From Stomorhina lunata (Eukaryota; Arthropoda; Insecta; Diptera; Rhiniidae), in the NCBI GenBank assembly GCA_933228675.1, contig OW121742.1, forward strand, positions 32,829,034 to 32,893,033: 64,000 nucleotides of DNA, written 5' to 3'. The notes under the pieces were generated by a model, which was not told where the DNA came from, ran no database searches, and saw only the letters and a program-made list of their open reading frames with translations. Position numbers and translations under genes: made by a program. The number at the start of each line of letters is the position of its first letter. Within the stretch, counting starts at the first letter, position 1. Below, one piece after another: positions 45,780-59,424 of this stretch.

Positions 45780-47960
45780 AAAATTTTAAAATTTATATTG
45801 AAAATTTTCAGACAATTTCTATAAAAATAAGAAAGTTCTGAAAAAGTTCTTAGTAAAATTAGAAATTTTTGAAAAATTCCCTATAAAAATAAGAAATTTT
45901 TGAAAAATTCCCTATCAAAATAAGAAACTTTTAAATTTTTTAAAAATTTTGTATTTTTAAAAAAATTTCTCTAAAACCTAAAGAACAGATAGTTTCCTAT
46001 AAATATACATTTTTTTAAAAAATTTCTATTAAAAAAAAATTTTTGAAAAATTTTTATATAAAAATAAGAAACTTTTGAAAAATTTATTCCAAAAATAAAA
46101 ATTTGTTAGAAATTTTATTTTAAAATAAAAAACTTCCGAAAAAAAAAATTTTTAAAAAAATCGTATAACTTTAAAAAATTGTTTGAAAAATTTCTTATAA
46201 AAATAAGAAATTCTTGAAAAATTTTCTATAAAAATAAGAAATTTTTTTAAATTTTCCTATAAAAATAAGAAATTTTTTAAAAATTTCCTATAAAAATAAG
46301 AAATTTTTAAAAAAATTTCCTATTAAAATAAGAAATTTTCGAAAAGTTTCCTATAAAAATAAGAAATTTTTGAAAAATTTTCTATAAAAATAAGAAATTT
46401 TCGAAAAATTTTTATAAAAATAAGAAATTTTTTTAAAAATTTCGTATAAAAAATTTTTGAAAAATTTCATATAAAAATAAGAAATTTTTGAAAAATTTCC
46501 TATAAAAATAAAAAAAATTTGAAAAATTTCCTATAAAAATAAGAAATTTTAGAAAAATTTGCTATAAAAATAAGACATTTTTGAAAAACTTTCTATAAAA
46601 ATAAGAAATTTTTAAAAAAATTTTTATAAAAATAAGAAATTTTTTTAAAAATTTCGTATAAAAATAAAAAATTTTTGAAAAATTTCTATAAAAATAAGAA
46701 ATTTCTGAAAAATTTCCTATCAAACTATGAAATTTTTGAAAAATTTCCCATCAAACTATGAAATTTTTGAAAAATTTCCTATTAAAAAAAAAAAATAATT
46801 TTCTATAAAAATTAGAAATTTTTTAAAAAAATTCCTATAAAAATAAGAAATTTTTGAAAAATTTCCTATAAAAATAAGAAATTTTTGAAAAATTTCCTAT
46901 ACAAATAAGAAATTTTTGAAAAATTTCATATAAAAATAAGAAATTTTTAAAAAATTTCCTATAAAAATAAGAAATTATTGAAAATTTTCCTATTAAAATA
47001 AGAAATTTTTGAAAAATTTCCTAAAAAAAATAAGAAATTTTTGAAAAATTTTCTATAAAAATCAGAAATTTTGGAAAAATTTGCTATAAAAATAAGAAAC
47101 TTTTGAAAAATTTCCTATAATAAGAAATTTTTAAAAAATTTCTTATAAAAATAAGAAATTTTTAAAAAATTTCCTTTAAAGATAAGAAATTTTGAAAAAT
47201 TTCCTATAAAAATAAGAAATTTTTGAAAAATTTCCTATAAAAATAAGAGATTTTTGAAAAATTTCCTATAAAAATAAGAAATTTTTGAAAAATTTCCTAT
47301 AAAAATAAAAAATTTTTGAAAAATTTCCTATAAAAATAAGAAATTTTCAAAAAATTTCCTATGAAGATAAGAAATTTTTGAAAAATTTCCTATAAAAATA
47401 AGAAATTTTTAAAAAATTACTCATAAAAATAAGAAATTTTGAAAAATTTCCTATAAAAATAAGAAATTTTTTAAAAATTTTCTATAAATAAAAGAAATTT
47501 GTTAAAAAAAAATGAAATTTTTGAAAAATTTCCTATAAAAGTAAGAAGTCTTTAAAAAATTTCCTCTAAAATTATGAAATTGTTGAAAAATTTCCTAAAA
47601 AATAAAAAAAAATTTAAAATTTCAGATAAAAATTTGAAAAATTTCTGATAAAATTATGATTTATTTTTAAATTTCTGAAACAAGTGAGACATTTTTAAAA
47701 ACTTTCTCTTTTTTTTATATAAAATTATGAAATTTTTAGAAAATTTCTATTTTTTAAAAATTACCCACAAAAATTTGAATTTTTTATAAGAAACCTTATA
47801 AAAATAAGAAAATTTTCAAATAATTCATATAAAAATAAGAATTTTGTTAAAAAATTCCAATAAAAATAATAATTGTTTGAAAATTTTTTTATAAAAGTGA
47901 GAAATTTTTTAAAAATTTCTTTTAACAATATAAGATTTTAATTGTTTTCTTTTAAAAAAT
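45780..47960 (-). repeat. 31-bp satellite block, minus orientation
   Basis: One of the best-preserved arrays, with near-consensus units from about 46190 to 47460. A doubled unit variant (ATCAAACTATGAAATTT) at 46721-46760 shows local duplication. The ends are diverged. Confidence 0.93.
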
Positions 47961-48819
47961 ATGACATATTTGGTTTCTGGAATATCTTCTTATGTTAAAT
48001 GTAATCTTTGTTGAAACTTTGTCTTTTGTTCTTTCAAATAACAGAGAAAAGAAGCCGATTTCATATAAAACAACTACGAATTTCTTGTAATTTTCTTAAC
48101 GAATAAAGGAAATGATGGACTTCCATAAGATAGTTAAAGTGTAAAGAAAATAAAAACAACGAATTATATCAAGGTTGAAATAAACAATTAAACTTGCTTA
48201 CCAACAGAATTTTTATACATTTGTATATCTGAAAATGCATCTGCATTAATTCAGAGTCAACACTCAGTATCATAACAATACAAAATTATAGTTACAACAT
48301 CAAACGCTACCTCATAACATCTCCACTCAACCATATAAACCTGAAAGCAGGACATTAAGTATAAAGAAATAATCATAAAAATCCAAAATTGAAAAAAAAT
48401 AAAAAACATAAAGTAAAAGAAGAGAGATCAAAGGAGCAAGATGAAGGAAAAAGGAAAATGATATTAAAAAAAAATTTTAAAACAAAAAATATATTTACGA
48501 GCTGTCAAATCCCAGATACAACATATGAGCTTGTGGCAAAAAAACAAAAACAAAAATTTGGGAAAAAATATAAAAACGAATTGAAGAGAATGCAAAAGTA
48601 ACATACAACAGACATGTTAATACGAATGACAAATCCTACAAAACAGATACAACATGTACGAGAAATGTTCAAAAATACATTTGTTCACAAACATACATAA
48701 GTGTATGGTACATTTATTTGTAGCAGGTCCTTAAAGGATTTTATCCTTAAGAGGATTTAAAATTTACTTTATTTTTAAATTTAAAGAGAATTAAAACTAA
48801 TGGATTAAAAGGAAAATTT
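47961..48819. other. AT-rich spacer, nothing recognised
   Basis: A-rich unique DNA. The lysine-rich 70-codon frame at 48389-48601 reflects poly-A composition and is not called. Confidence 0.4.
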
Positions 48820-51060
48820 CCTATAAATATTAGTTATATAGGAAAATTTAATCACATATATATAGAAAATTATTTAAAAAAATCTTATTTTTTATGAAAG
48901 TTTTCTTAAAAAACTTTCTAAAGGAAATTTTTAAAAAATTTTTCATATATTTAAAATTTGCATTGAATTTTTAAAAAAAATTTCCTATTTTATAGAAAAG
49001 TTTTCAAAAGTTAAAAAAATTAAATTAAATTAAATTAAATTAAATTTTTTTAAAATTTCATATTTCTATAGGAAATTTTCCAAAATATTCATATTTTTGT
49101 GCAAAATTTCGCAAAAATTTTTATTTTTATAAGTAACATTTCAAAAACTTAATGTTTTTATAGGATATTTCTTATCAAAATTTCATATCTTTATAGCAAA
49201 TCTTTCAAACATTTCTTATTTTGATAGGAAATTTTGAAAAAACTTATTATTTTTATAGGAAAAAGTCAAAAGGTTCTTAATTTTATAGAAAAAAATTGAA
49301 AACTTTTTTTTATTTTTATAGAAAATTTTTGAAAACATTTTTATTTTTTTCGAAAATTTTTTAAAAACATAAAAAAATTTTTAAAAAGTTTCATTTTTTA
49401 AAAGATTTTTATAGTAAACTTTTTAAAAATTTTTTAGGGAAATTTTTCAAAAATTTCTTATTTTTATAGAAAATTTTCCTAAAATTTTTTATTTTTATAT
49501 GTAATTTTTCTAAAGTATATTTTTTTATAGGAAATTTTTCAAAATATTATTAATTTTTATACAAAATCAAAAAAAATCTTATTTTTATACGAAATTTTTC
49601 AAAATTTTTTTATTATTATAGGAAAATTTTGCAAATTTCTAGTTTTATAGAAATTTTTTAAAAATTTATTTGTTTTATAGGAATTTTTTTTTAATTTCTT
49701 ATTTTTATAGAAAATTTTTAAAAAATTTCTTATTTTTATAGGAAGTTATTCAAAAATTTCTTGTTTTTGTAGGAATTTTATAGAAATTTTTTAAAAATCT
49801 CTTAAATTTATAAGAAAATTTTTTAAAAATTTCTTATTTTGACAGGAAATTTTTCAAAAATTTTTTATTTTTATTTTAATTTTTTTTTAAATTTCTTATT
49901 TTTATAGAAAATTTTTTTAAAATGTCTTATTTTTTGAAATCTTTTAAAACTCTCGTGTTTTTTGAGGAAATTTTTCTAAAATTTCTGATTTTTATAGACA
50001 TTTTTCAAAAATTTCTGATTTTTATAGGAAATTTTGAAAAATTTTCTTATCTTTTTTTCTCACAAATTTCTTAGCTTTAAAGGAAGTTTTTCAAAAATTC
50101 TTTTCTTATTCGAAATTTTTACAAAATTTCTTATTTTTATAGAAAATTATTAAAAATTTTATCATTTTTGTAGGAAATTTTTTAAAATTTTTTTATTTTA
50201 ATAGAAAATTTTTCAATTTTTTTTAAGCTTTCCAAGAATGTTTTATTTTTATAGAAAATTTTTTAAAAATTTCTGATTTTTATAGGAAAATTTTAAAAAA
50301 TTGCTAGTTTTATAGGAAATTTTCCAAAAATTTCTTAGTTTTATAGGAAATTTTTCAAAAATGTCTTTTTTTTCAAAAATTTCTTAGTTTTATAGGAAAT
50401 TTTTCAAAAATTTCTTAGTTTTATATATAATTTAAAAAACATTTTTTTTTAATTCGAAATTTTATAAAATTTCTTATTTTTATAGAAAATTATTAAAAGC
50501 TTTTTTTTATTTTTATAGGAAATTTTTCAAAAATTCCTTATATTTATAGGAAATGTTTTAAAAATTTCTTGCTTTCATAGGAAATTTTTGAAATTTTTTT
50601 TTTAGTTTTATAAAAATATTTTCAAAAATTTATTTTTTTTTTTTTTGTAAGAAATTTTAGAAAAGTTTTTTATTTTTATGGAAATTTTTTTTAAACTTCT
50701 TATTTTTATAGGAATTGTTAAAAAAGCTCTAATTTTTATAGGAAATTTATGAAAATTTTCTTATTTTATATTTATTGTATAAGATATTTTTCAAAAATTT
50801 CTTAGTTTTATAGGAAATTTTTGAAATATTTCCTAGTTTTATAGAAAATTTTACAAAAATTTATTTTTGGTAAAGAAAATTTTTAAAAAATTTCTCTTTA
50901 TAAAGCAAATTTTTAAAAGATTATTTTATTTATGGAGAATTTTAAAAAATTTCTTGTTTTTTAATTTTTTTTATTTTATAGAACTTTTTTAAATATCTTG
51001 CGATTTAACTAATTATATTTATTTCTTATTTTTATAGGAATTGACTTAAAGCACAATTTC
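48820..51060 (+). repeat. 31-bp satellite block, plus orientation
   Basis: Diverged array; it includes a (TTAAA)n run at 49020-49047 and better units at 49430-49760 and 50300-50420. The first units are strongly degenerate. Confidence 0.88.
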
Positions 51061-51788
51061 CTATAAATAGTAAATAATAATAATAAATACTGATTTTCCC
51101 TTTAATTCCATTTTTAGTACATATAAACTGAAAACGAATAAGAGTAAAATAAAATTCTGTGAAATTTTGCAGACAGATATCAAAAATTATAACAATAGCA
51201 TGAAATAAGTATGAAATATCTTTTATAAAAATCAACAATAAAATATAAAATAATGTTCATAAAGATTGGCTCAATGTATAATATGTACATTATTCTCATA
51301 TAAAATAATAACTTACATATGTATTATACGGAATATATGTTTGAATTGTTTGTATGTATTTTTAATATTTAACTATTGTCTGTGTATTAATGTCAGTTCA
51401 TTTATTTTTTTTGTGCAACGAAAAATTTGATACTCAAAAATGAGTTTCATTTTCTTTAGTATTTTTTTTTTATTTCAATATTTTGACATTAATTCTTGTA
51501 ATAGTTGGCTATGAATTATTTAAACAAAATTAACTTAAAACAGTTCAGAAAGTAATATAACAATGTGATCAATATCTAAGGGTTTTCAATAAATTTATAA
51601 AATTTATTTCTTGTAGATAAAGAAATTTTGTGTAATTATAAAACAGAAATGCAGACTTACGAGGGCTTTTGTGAATTTAGCCTCAAATAACTGACTTTAG
51701 TAGATGATCTTGTAAGGAAGCCTTAGTCAATTATAAATCGATTCAAGAAAAATTTGGTATACCAACATTAGGTTTCTGCAGTGATACT
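51061..51788. other. AT-rich spacer, nothing recognised
   Basis: Unique-looking DNA with no gene, RNA gene or element end that I recognise. Confidence 0.4.
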
Positions 51789-52448
51789 AATACCCTTCAA
51801 AACCATAGGTGAAAAGGGTATTATAGGTTTGTACTAATGTATGTAACGCATAGAAATATTTATCTTAGATCATCCTTTTAGTATACCAATAGACGTAGAA
51901 TCCCTTTCTGAGTCGATTTAGCGTTGTCAGTCAAATGTCAAATATGTCAAATACCTCCCATGGGTCCCACTTCCCGGAATTGATATATTGGCCACAAATG
52001 TCAATATTTATTCATGAAATTTAAAACAAATGCTGCTTATGTTCACCGTAATCACTGTACAAAATTTAGTTAAAATCGGTCCACATTTGATCATAGCTAC
52101 CATACAAACTCTTCTGTCGAAACGCATTAAATAAGACGAAAATCACTAAAACGCTCGTAAATCTGAAGATAATAGGAATTTTAAGTTGTTTTTTTTTTGC
52201 ACACATAATTTTGTAAAAACTGTAATCGATTTGCCGAATTTCGAGAAAATCGTTTCCCATTGACCCTAGCTCTCACATAAAACCAAATGACGGAAATAGC
52301 TTAAATATATAAGTTTTGAGAAAATGTTTGTATGATGACAAAATTTAGCAAATATTTGTCTTTATACAGGAAAAAGAACACCTTTGACCTTAGTGGTGAA
52401 GGGTATCGTATGGTCGGGCGTGACCGACTATAGCACTTTCTTACTTTT
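51789..52448 (+). mobile_element. Helentron/mini-me-like element D
   Basis: It starts AATACCCTTCAAAACC with an ATAGGTGAAAAGGGTATTA inner arm, like element C. It ends with GTGGTGAAGGGTAT, the hairpin GTCGGGCGTGACCGAC (52413-52428) and CTTTCTTACTTTTTT. The core region is TCTGAGTCGATTTAGCG with only a vestigial GTCA/GTC run. At 660 bp and non-coding it is a compact member of the family. Its hairpin sequence differs from that of A-C, so it is another subfamily. Its end lies about 10 bp from the Helitron-related element at 52460. Confidence 0.7.
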
Positions 52449-52459
52449 TTTAAATACAG

Positions 52460-53480
52460 TACCTGGGCGACCGAGCCTTGCTCGGAGCTTTATGATAAGC
52501 ATTTCGAGGCGAATATTTTATGGAGTAATAACCAATTAAAAAAATTTACAGAAAAGACGGTACACAAATATCCAATTAATTTTGAATCATTTTATTCATT
52601 TTGTCCTATCAACACATGATCAAATGCATAGTTTAATATGAATAACTTTTGAAATTGGTCATACTTAGAAACCTCCCTCGACTCATGCGCAAGAACTTTT
52701 CTAAAGATAGCCTGATAAAGTGCACAGTTTACGATACAAATCATTTTGTCGGAAATTGTACATACGAATTAAAAAACCTTCCCCGGATCATTTGCAACAA
52801 CTTCGCTAAAGATAATATCATGATCAAATGCACAGTTTACGATTTAATTTATTTTGAGTAATTTTCAGTGGCGCCACCTGCCGGATAGTGGTACAACTTA
52901 AAAACCTTCATCGTCTCATGCGCAACAACTTTAGCTAAAGATCAGCATGAGCATAACATGGTTAAATGTATAGTTTACTATTCTATAAAGGACATAAAGA
53001 CATAAAAACATTCATTTGTTTAAAAGATATAACTTTACCAATTTTTAACCTTTTATCCCCTATTTTTTAAAAAGTTACATGTACATATTTGGTACTTGGT
53101 ACCAATTTAATTCGGTACTTTTCATAAAAACGCAGTTAACATATTGTTCCTTTTCATATTACTTCATGAGGTGTTAAGTTATCATTTTATCCCTTTTTTT
53201 ACCCGTTTTGCTCCCGAAATCAAAAAAGTACCAAATACGTGTTCAATATTTTTCCTTCATTTACTGATTGCATTACAACATTTTTTTCTATATTGTTTGG
53301 TTCAAAAGATAAGAGTGGCCTAAAAATGGTACCAAAAAAACTATTTTTCCCCTTTTTACACGTTTTTACCCTCCTAGAGGCAAAGGTTCCAAAAGTCCCC
53401 TCTTACTCGACCGATATATTTAAGAAGGTACCCACTGCTCAAATTTTATCAAAATCGTTAGAGCCGTTTTCGAGATAGCC
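52460..53480 (-). mobile_element. Helitron-related element, relative of 16089-20807
   Basis: On the minus strand the left end has the hairpin CCGAGCAAGGCTCGG (52471-52485). Towards the right end, read on the plus strand, there are close counterparts of the 16-20 kb Helitron: AAAAAAGTACCAAATACGTG, CCTCTTACTCGACCGATATA and GTTAGAGCCGTTTTCGAGAT. Between them, three ~120-bp phrases (CGCAACAACTTTAGCTAAAG-like) recur at about 52690, 52795 and 52920. A terminal CTRR is not clear and the 5' end merges into a (TA)n run, so the boundaries are approximate. Non-coding. Confidence 0.6.
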
Positions 53481-53484
53481 ATTC

Positions 53485-53485
<1 letters not shown>

Positions 53486-53554
<69 letters not shown>

Positions 53555-53557
53555 CAA
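53486..53557. repeat. (TA)n microsatellite
   Basis: About 35 TA units with two small interruptions, at the 5' (plus-strand right) end of the Helitron-related element. Confidence 0.95.
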
Positions 53558-54719
53558 TTATTGCTCGTTTAAGAATATAAGATATATCTTTAGATTATAG
53601 ATTGTTCAGTTATTTAATATTAAAACAAGTTATGTCACACCTTCAAAAGTTTGTATATTTTTAATCCATAAGAATACCCTTTGTAACTTAACACCGAAAC
53701 TTTCTTTCATATTCACATTTATTACCCACTCGCATGTCTGTTAAGTAGTTACTATTAAATATGTTCCACAATCTTCTAAAATAACCAAAACTCTTAAGGC
53801 TTTAAAGTTTAGACAGACATTAATGCAAACGACTTAACTCAACACCATTTTCTACTTAACCCGGTTTATTGGAATTCCTTAAAGCATTTTGCATGTTCCT
53901 TTTCAAAGAAAATTTTGATAATTTAACCCATGTCTTTATTAAAAGTTCGCGCAAAAGATATTTAAATGCAAACATATAATCACATGATACATACATACAG
54001 ACTTATGTATGTATATGTAAATGCTACCTACTCCCCAGCCATAATAGTCATTTGAAAGTCAAGAAAACTATATTAAAAGTGACAAGAACGACAATGATAT
54101 TTCATTAAATTCTGGCTGCCATTCAGTCAGACGCGGTATATTGAGAACAAAAGAACAAAATTAAATGTAAAGATATCCGCATTAAGAGGGTTCGCAACGA
54201 ATATGGAATATTTTTACAATTTCTAAATTTTTAAAAATATTTTTGATTTGTATGAGTCTCACTCATACAAATCAAATGTCTTTTTGCTAAATAAATTTCA
54301 GTTTTTTAAATGAAGCACCCTAATGTTTTTTTCCACTTGTGTTAGTTTGCGTTATCTTTCCTTACATGTATTTATATATGTATTTATCTGTGTAGGAGTA
54401 TAAGCTAAAATTCCCGCCATTAATACATGTCCCACTTTTGTCATCTATAGAAGAGCGCGTAAAATAATGGCTGGAATCGTTGGTATGTCATGCTTTGAAA
54501 TTTAGAAAAAAAGTATTTTTTCTTAATAATATTTAAAAAATAAATAGGATAAAATTTAAATGAAAAAGTAGACAATAGATATAATAGTCTACAGGAACAA
54601 TGACCTAAACATTTAATAAAAATATACCAAAAAAATATAAATTTAAAGGAACAGAGCGACGGGAAGGACATGAAAACAAATAAATCCAGTTTAAAATTCC
54701 TTAAGGATATTAAAAGAAA
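53558..54719. other. AT-rich spacer with a strong hairpin
   Basis: Mostly unique DNA with no gene recognised. It contains the 16-bp perfect hairpin at 54242-54276 described separately. A 98-codon minus-strand frame at 54441-54737 is F/L/S-rich and matches nothing I know. Confidence 0.4.
54242..54276. other. perfect 16-bp stem-loop
   Basis: TTTGATTTGTATGAGT, loop CTC, then the exact reverse complement. It is the longest perfect inverted repeat with a short loop that I found outside satellites. It is isolated, with no T run that would suggest a terminator and no flanking element. Confidence 0.85.
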
Positions 54720-57600
54720 ATAACTGAAAATCCTCATTAAAACAAGAATCTTTTGAAAATTTAGAAAAAATTAATTTTTAAAAAATTACCTGAAAAATTT
54801 TGAGGTATTTTCTTATAAGGAATATTTCTTATAAAAATTTTCAATGAAATTAAGAAATTTTTAGAAAAATTTCTACAAGAAACATTAAAAATTTCCTATA
54901 AACATAGGAAATTTTTGAAAAATTTCCTATAAAAATAATAAACTTTTGAAAGTTTTCTATAAAAATAAAAAATTTTTGAAAATTTTTCTAATGAAATAAG
55001 AAATTTTTGAAAAATTTCCTATTTCATAGGATATTTCTACAAAACTTCCTATGAAATAAAAAAAAATTTATTTTTTTACAAAAAAATTCCAATAAAAATC
55101 ATTTTTTTTTAATTTAATAAAAATTAGAAACTTTTAAAAAGTCTCCTGGAAAATTTTCTCATAAATATTACAAATTTTTCCAAAATTTTCTATAAAATAA
55201 TAAAATTTTTTTGAAAAATTTGAATTAAAATAAAAAAATATAAAAAAAATTTCTTTAAAAATAAAAAAAATTTTGAAAAATTTCCTATAAAAATAAGAAA
55301 TTTTTTAAAACTTTTCTAGAACAATAAGAAATTTTTTAAAATTTTCTATCAAAACAAGAAATGTTTCAAAAATTTCTCATCAAAATAGGAAATTTTTCAA
55401 AACTTATATATCATATAAAAATAAGAAATTTTTGAAAAATTTCCTCTAGAAATATGAAATTTTTAAAAAATTCCCCTAAAAATAAGAAATTTTCTAAAAA
55501 TTTCCTAGAAAAATAAGAAGTTTTTGAAAAATCTCCTATAAAAATAAGCAATTTTTGAAAAATTTCCAAAAAAAATAAGAAAATTTTTAAAAATTTCCCG
55601 AAAAAATTAGAAATTTTTAAAAAATTTCTTATAAAAATAAAAAAAAAAATAAGAAAATTTTTAAAAAATTTCTATAATACAAAATTTTTGAAAAAAATTC
55701 TATAAAAATAAGAGATTTTTGAAAAATTTCCTATAAAAATAAAAAATTTTTTAAATTTTTCTTGACAAATAAGAAATTTTTGAAAAATTTTCTTTAGAAT
55801 TAAGAATTTAAAAAAAATCCTTAAGCATTTCTTATTTCTTAAATTTCCAAAAATTCTGAAAATTTTGAAAAATTTCCTATGAAAAAAAAGAAATTTTTAA
55901 AAAATTTTCTTCAGAAAAAATTTTTTTTTAATTTCCTTTAGAAAAAGAATCGAAAGAAATTTTTAAAAAACTCTTTATCAAAACAAGAAGTTTTTGAAAA
56001 ATTTTCCTATAAAAATAGCAAATTAAAAAGAATCCTCTTAAAACAGGAAATTTTTAAAAATTTTCAATAAAAATAAAAAATTTTAAAATTTAGAATAACA
56101 AAATTTAGAAAAATTACCTTTAAAAATATGATATTTTTGAAAATTAAAAAAAAAAAAGAAAATTTTATCTAAAAAAGAATTAAAAACCAAAAACTTTTAA
56201 AGAAATTTCCGATAAAAATTTGAATATTTTGAAAAAGTTCCTATAAAATAAAAAAATATTTTAAATATTTCCTATAAAAATAAGAAAGTTTTGGAAAATT
56301 TCCTATAAAAATATGATTTTTTTGAAAATTTTCCTATCAAAATAAGAAATTTTATATTCTAATAATAATCCCTATAAAAATAAGAAATTTTCAAAAACTT
56401 TTGTAAAAAAATAAGAAATTTTTGAAAATTTTCATAAAAAAATAAGAAATTTCTTAAAAATTTTTTATAAAAATAAAATTTTTAAAAAGGTTGGCTATAA
56501 AAATAAGATTATTTAAAAAATTTTCTATAAAACTAAGAAATTTTTAAAAAAATATTCTATAAAAGTAAAAATAAATTTTAAAAATTTCCCATAAAAATTT
56601 AAAATTTTTGAAAAATTTCCTACGAAAATGAGGACATTTCCTATAAAAAAAAATTTAAATAAAACTTCCAATAAAAACCAGACATTTTTAAAAAATTTTC
56701 TATTAAAAAAATTGTCTTTTGAAAAACTTCCTATAAAAATTAGAATTTTTAAAAAATTTTGTATAAAAAAAAGAAAATTTTTAAGAAATTTCTTTTAAAA
56801 AAATTGATAACCTTTTAAACATTTTTGATTAAAAAGAGAAGTTTTAAAAAAATTAATAAAAAGAAGACATTTTTTTTAAATTTCTTATAAAAATAAGGAA
56901 TTTTTTAAAAATTTCCTTTAAAAATTTTTTAGAAATTTTTTAAAAATTCCTTAAAAAAAAATTGGATTTTTTTTAAGTTCTTATAAAAATTAAAAAAGTT
57001 TGAAAAATTTTCTATAAAAGTAAGAATTTTTGAAAAAATTTCTCTATGAAAATTTTTTACTATAAAAATATAATTTTTTTAAAAAATGTCCTTTAAGGAA
57101 TTTTTGAAAATTTTCCTATGAAAAAAATTAATTTTTTAAAAGTCTCCCATAAAAATAAGAATTTTAAAAAATTTTCTATAAGGTAAATAAATTTGAATAT
57201 TTTTTGAAAAAAATGGAAAATTTTTGAAAAATTTCTCAAAAAAAAAAAAATTTCTATAAAGTAAATAAATTTGAATATTTTTTGAAAAAAATGGAAAATT
57301 TTTGAAAAATTTCTCAAAAAAAAAAATAAAAATTTTTTAAAAATTTCTTAAAAAAATAAGAAATTCTTGAAAAATTTCCTATAAAAATAAGAAATTTTTT
57401 AAAAAATTTCTTATAAAAATAAGACATTTTTAAAAATTTTATATAAAAAAGAATTTTTCTAAAAATTTTTTATAACAAGAATTTTTTTAAAATTTTCCTA
57501 TAAAATACAGAAATTTTTGAATTTCCTGTAAAAATAAGAAAAATTTGAAAAATATTCTAAAAAAAAGTTTTTTTTAAATTTTTTTTGCAATAAGAAGATA
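54720..57600 (-). repeat. 31-bp satellite block, minus orientation
   Basis: The longest block, strongly diverged. A 78-bp segment starting GTAAATAAATTTGAATA is duplicated in tandem at 57183 and 57261. Isolated better units lie at 55405-55570. Confidence 0.88.
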
Positions 57601-59424
57601 TTTTTTAAATTGACTCAAAATGACTCATATGCGAAACATTTTGAGGTATTTGGGGCGTATGATTGACATAAGTAACAAAATGGATTAAATATCACTTATA
57701 CGTGCTGATAGGCTTTGTTAAAGAAAAAATATTTTCTTTTTTATTTAAATGGTATTATTGTACAAAGGATTATGAAAATTGACATTTTGGGAAAATGTTT
57801 CACACTTAAAAGCTTTAAATGCTATAAAGAAACATACGAGTACATATATAGTTATGAAGGAAATTAATCTTACAATTTTTATTTAATTCTTCTTTAGCTA
57901 ATCACATATAAAATTTCTGCAATTTATGGATAACTTATTTACATTATACATAATTACGAAATCTTGAGAGAAGAGTTAAGACTTTTATAACTTTTTCAAG
58001 ATTTAGAGCCACACCCAAACTTTTACTTTAATATGAAGTTTCCCAAAAAAGCCACAAAATTTTAACAACATAAGAAATTTAATTACGTAGAAAAACTAAT
58101 TTGTCCCTATGCTACACATATGGCAAAACCAAAGTAATCTTTAAATGTTTCACTAACAAAATTCCTAGCAAAAAAGGCTATAAAGTATAGGAACTATAGC
58201 CTAGATCAAAATACTCGTAAAAATTTTACTTATTTGACTTAAAGTTTCTTTCATTTCATTTTATTTTGTATAGTATTTTTTCTCGTGTTGTTATTTAAGT
58301 AAAATTTATGTGACACTAAAACCCTAATAAGTCTGTGTTTGTCAATTTCCTTTTGACAAATTCTTTGCTAAAATTGTTACATACTTACATACAAAAAGCT
58401 TAGGGCCATACAATAAACCTATACACATACATATTTGAACGTGAGCTGTTTATAAAAGTATAAATGCGTGTGTGTGTGTGGGAAAACCTATTAAAACCTA
58501 GCTAGGCAACCTTACGTATGTAGGTACCTCATAAAATCCTTATAGTAGAAAAAAAGGGAAGAGAAATATTTAAACATACAAACCTGTAGGAAAAATACTA
58601 TAAAAGACAATAATATAGAAAACAAAATGGTTTTGGATAAAGAATTCCCCAACACCCTACATTTAGCACTAAAAGGATATCAAATAAAATCCTTAAGGCT
58701 CTTAAACTTATCAAGCCTCTTGAGCATTTCAGAGCATTTTGAAAAGATGCCAAATGTTTTGATAAACTAAATATGATATACTGATATTCTCTACCATATC
58801 ATCATTATCATTATAAACCATAAAATTGGTTGACGGAGAAGACTTGAAGATAACAACAAATAAATAAACCGTCGGACATTTGGAGAAAAGTCAACAAAAG
58901 CAACAGCTATAACAAACTTTTGCTCTGGCAAAATTTTTATTGTTCGTTAATGGTAAATCCCAAAAAAAGCGTAAAAGACAGAAAGGACAACAAAACACAA
59001 AAGACAATGAAAGAAGAAAAGTAACAATGAAACAACATGTCAGAGGAAACGGAAGCCACATAGGAAAACCACAATTGTGCATTTAGCCAAAAATAAACTT
59101 TAAAAGGACATTTTTCCTTCTTTAATTGTGAAATGAACACAACAGAAATAAAACAAGAAATATAGAGGCAGCGGAAGGACATATGAAAACCAAAGAAGTA
59201 TTATTTTCTTTTGGGTTTATTTCAGCTATAAATACAGGTAAATACAAAAACTTCCACACTGGTGATATGCTGAAAAAAAGGCTATCCTGATTTCTAAATA
59301 GAAATACTAAAGTTCCGAAAATTATACTCGATTTAATATTTGACAGACAATCTTAGAATCAAAGCAAAAATTTAAATATATGTCCTTGGGTAACATTTTT
59401 TTTAATGACAACTTAAGATTGATC
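57601..59424. other. AT-rich spacer, nothing recognised
   Basis: Unique-looking DNA with a short (GT)n at 58467-58480. Overlapping minus-strand frames at 58891-59182 are F/L/S/C-rich and resemble no family. No gene is called. Confidence 0.4.

Noticed and set aside
58891..59182. Two overlapping minus-strand frames that might be a small membrane protein
   Set aside because: Composition is F/L/S/C-rich, the two frames overlap, and no family resemblance or conserved motif is visible.
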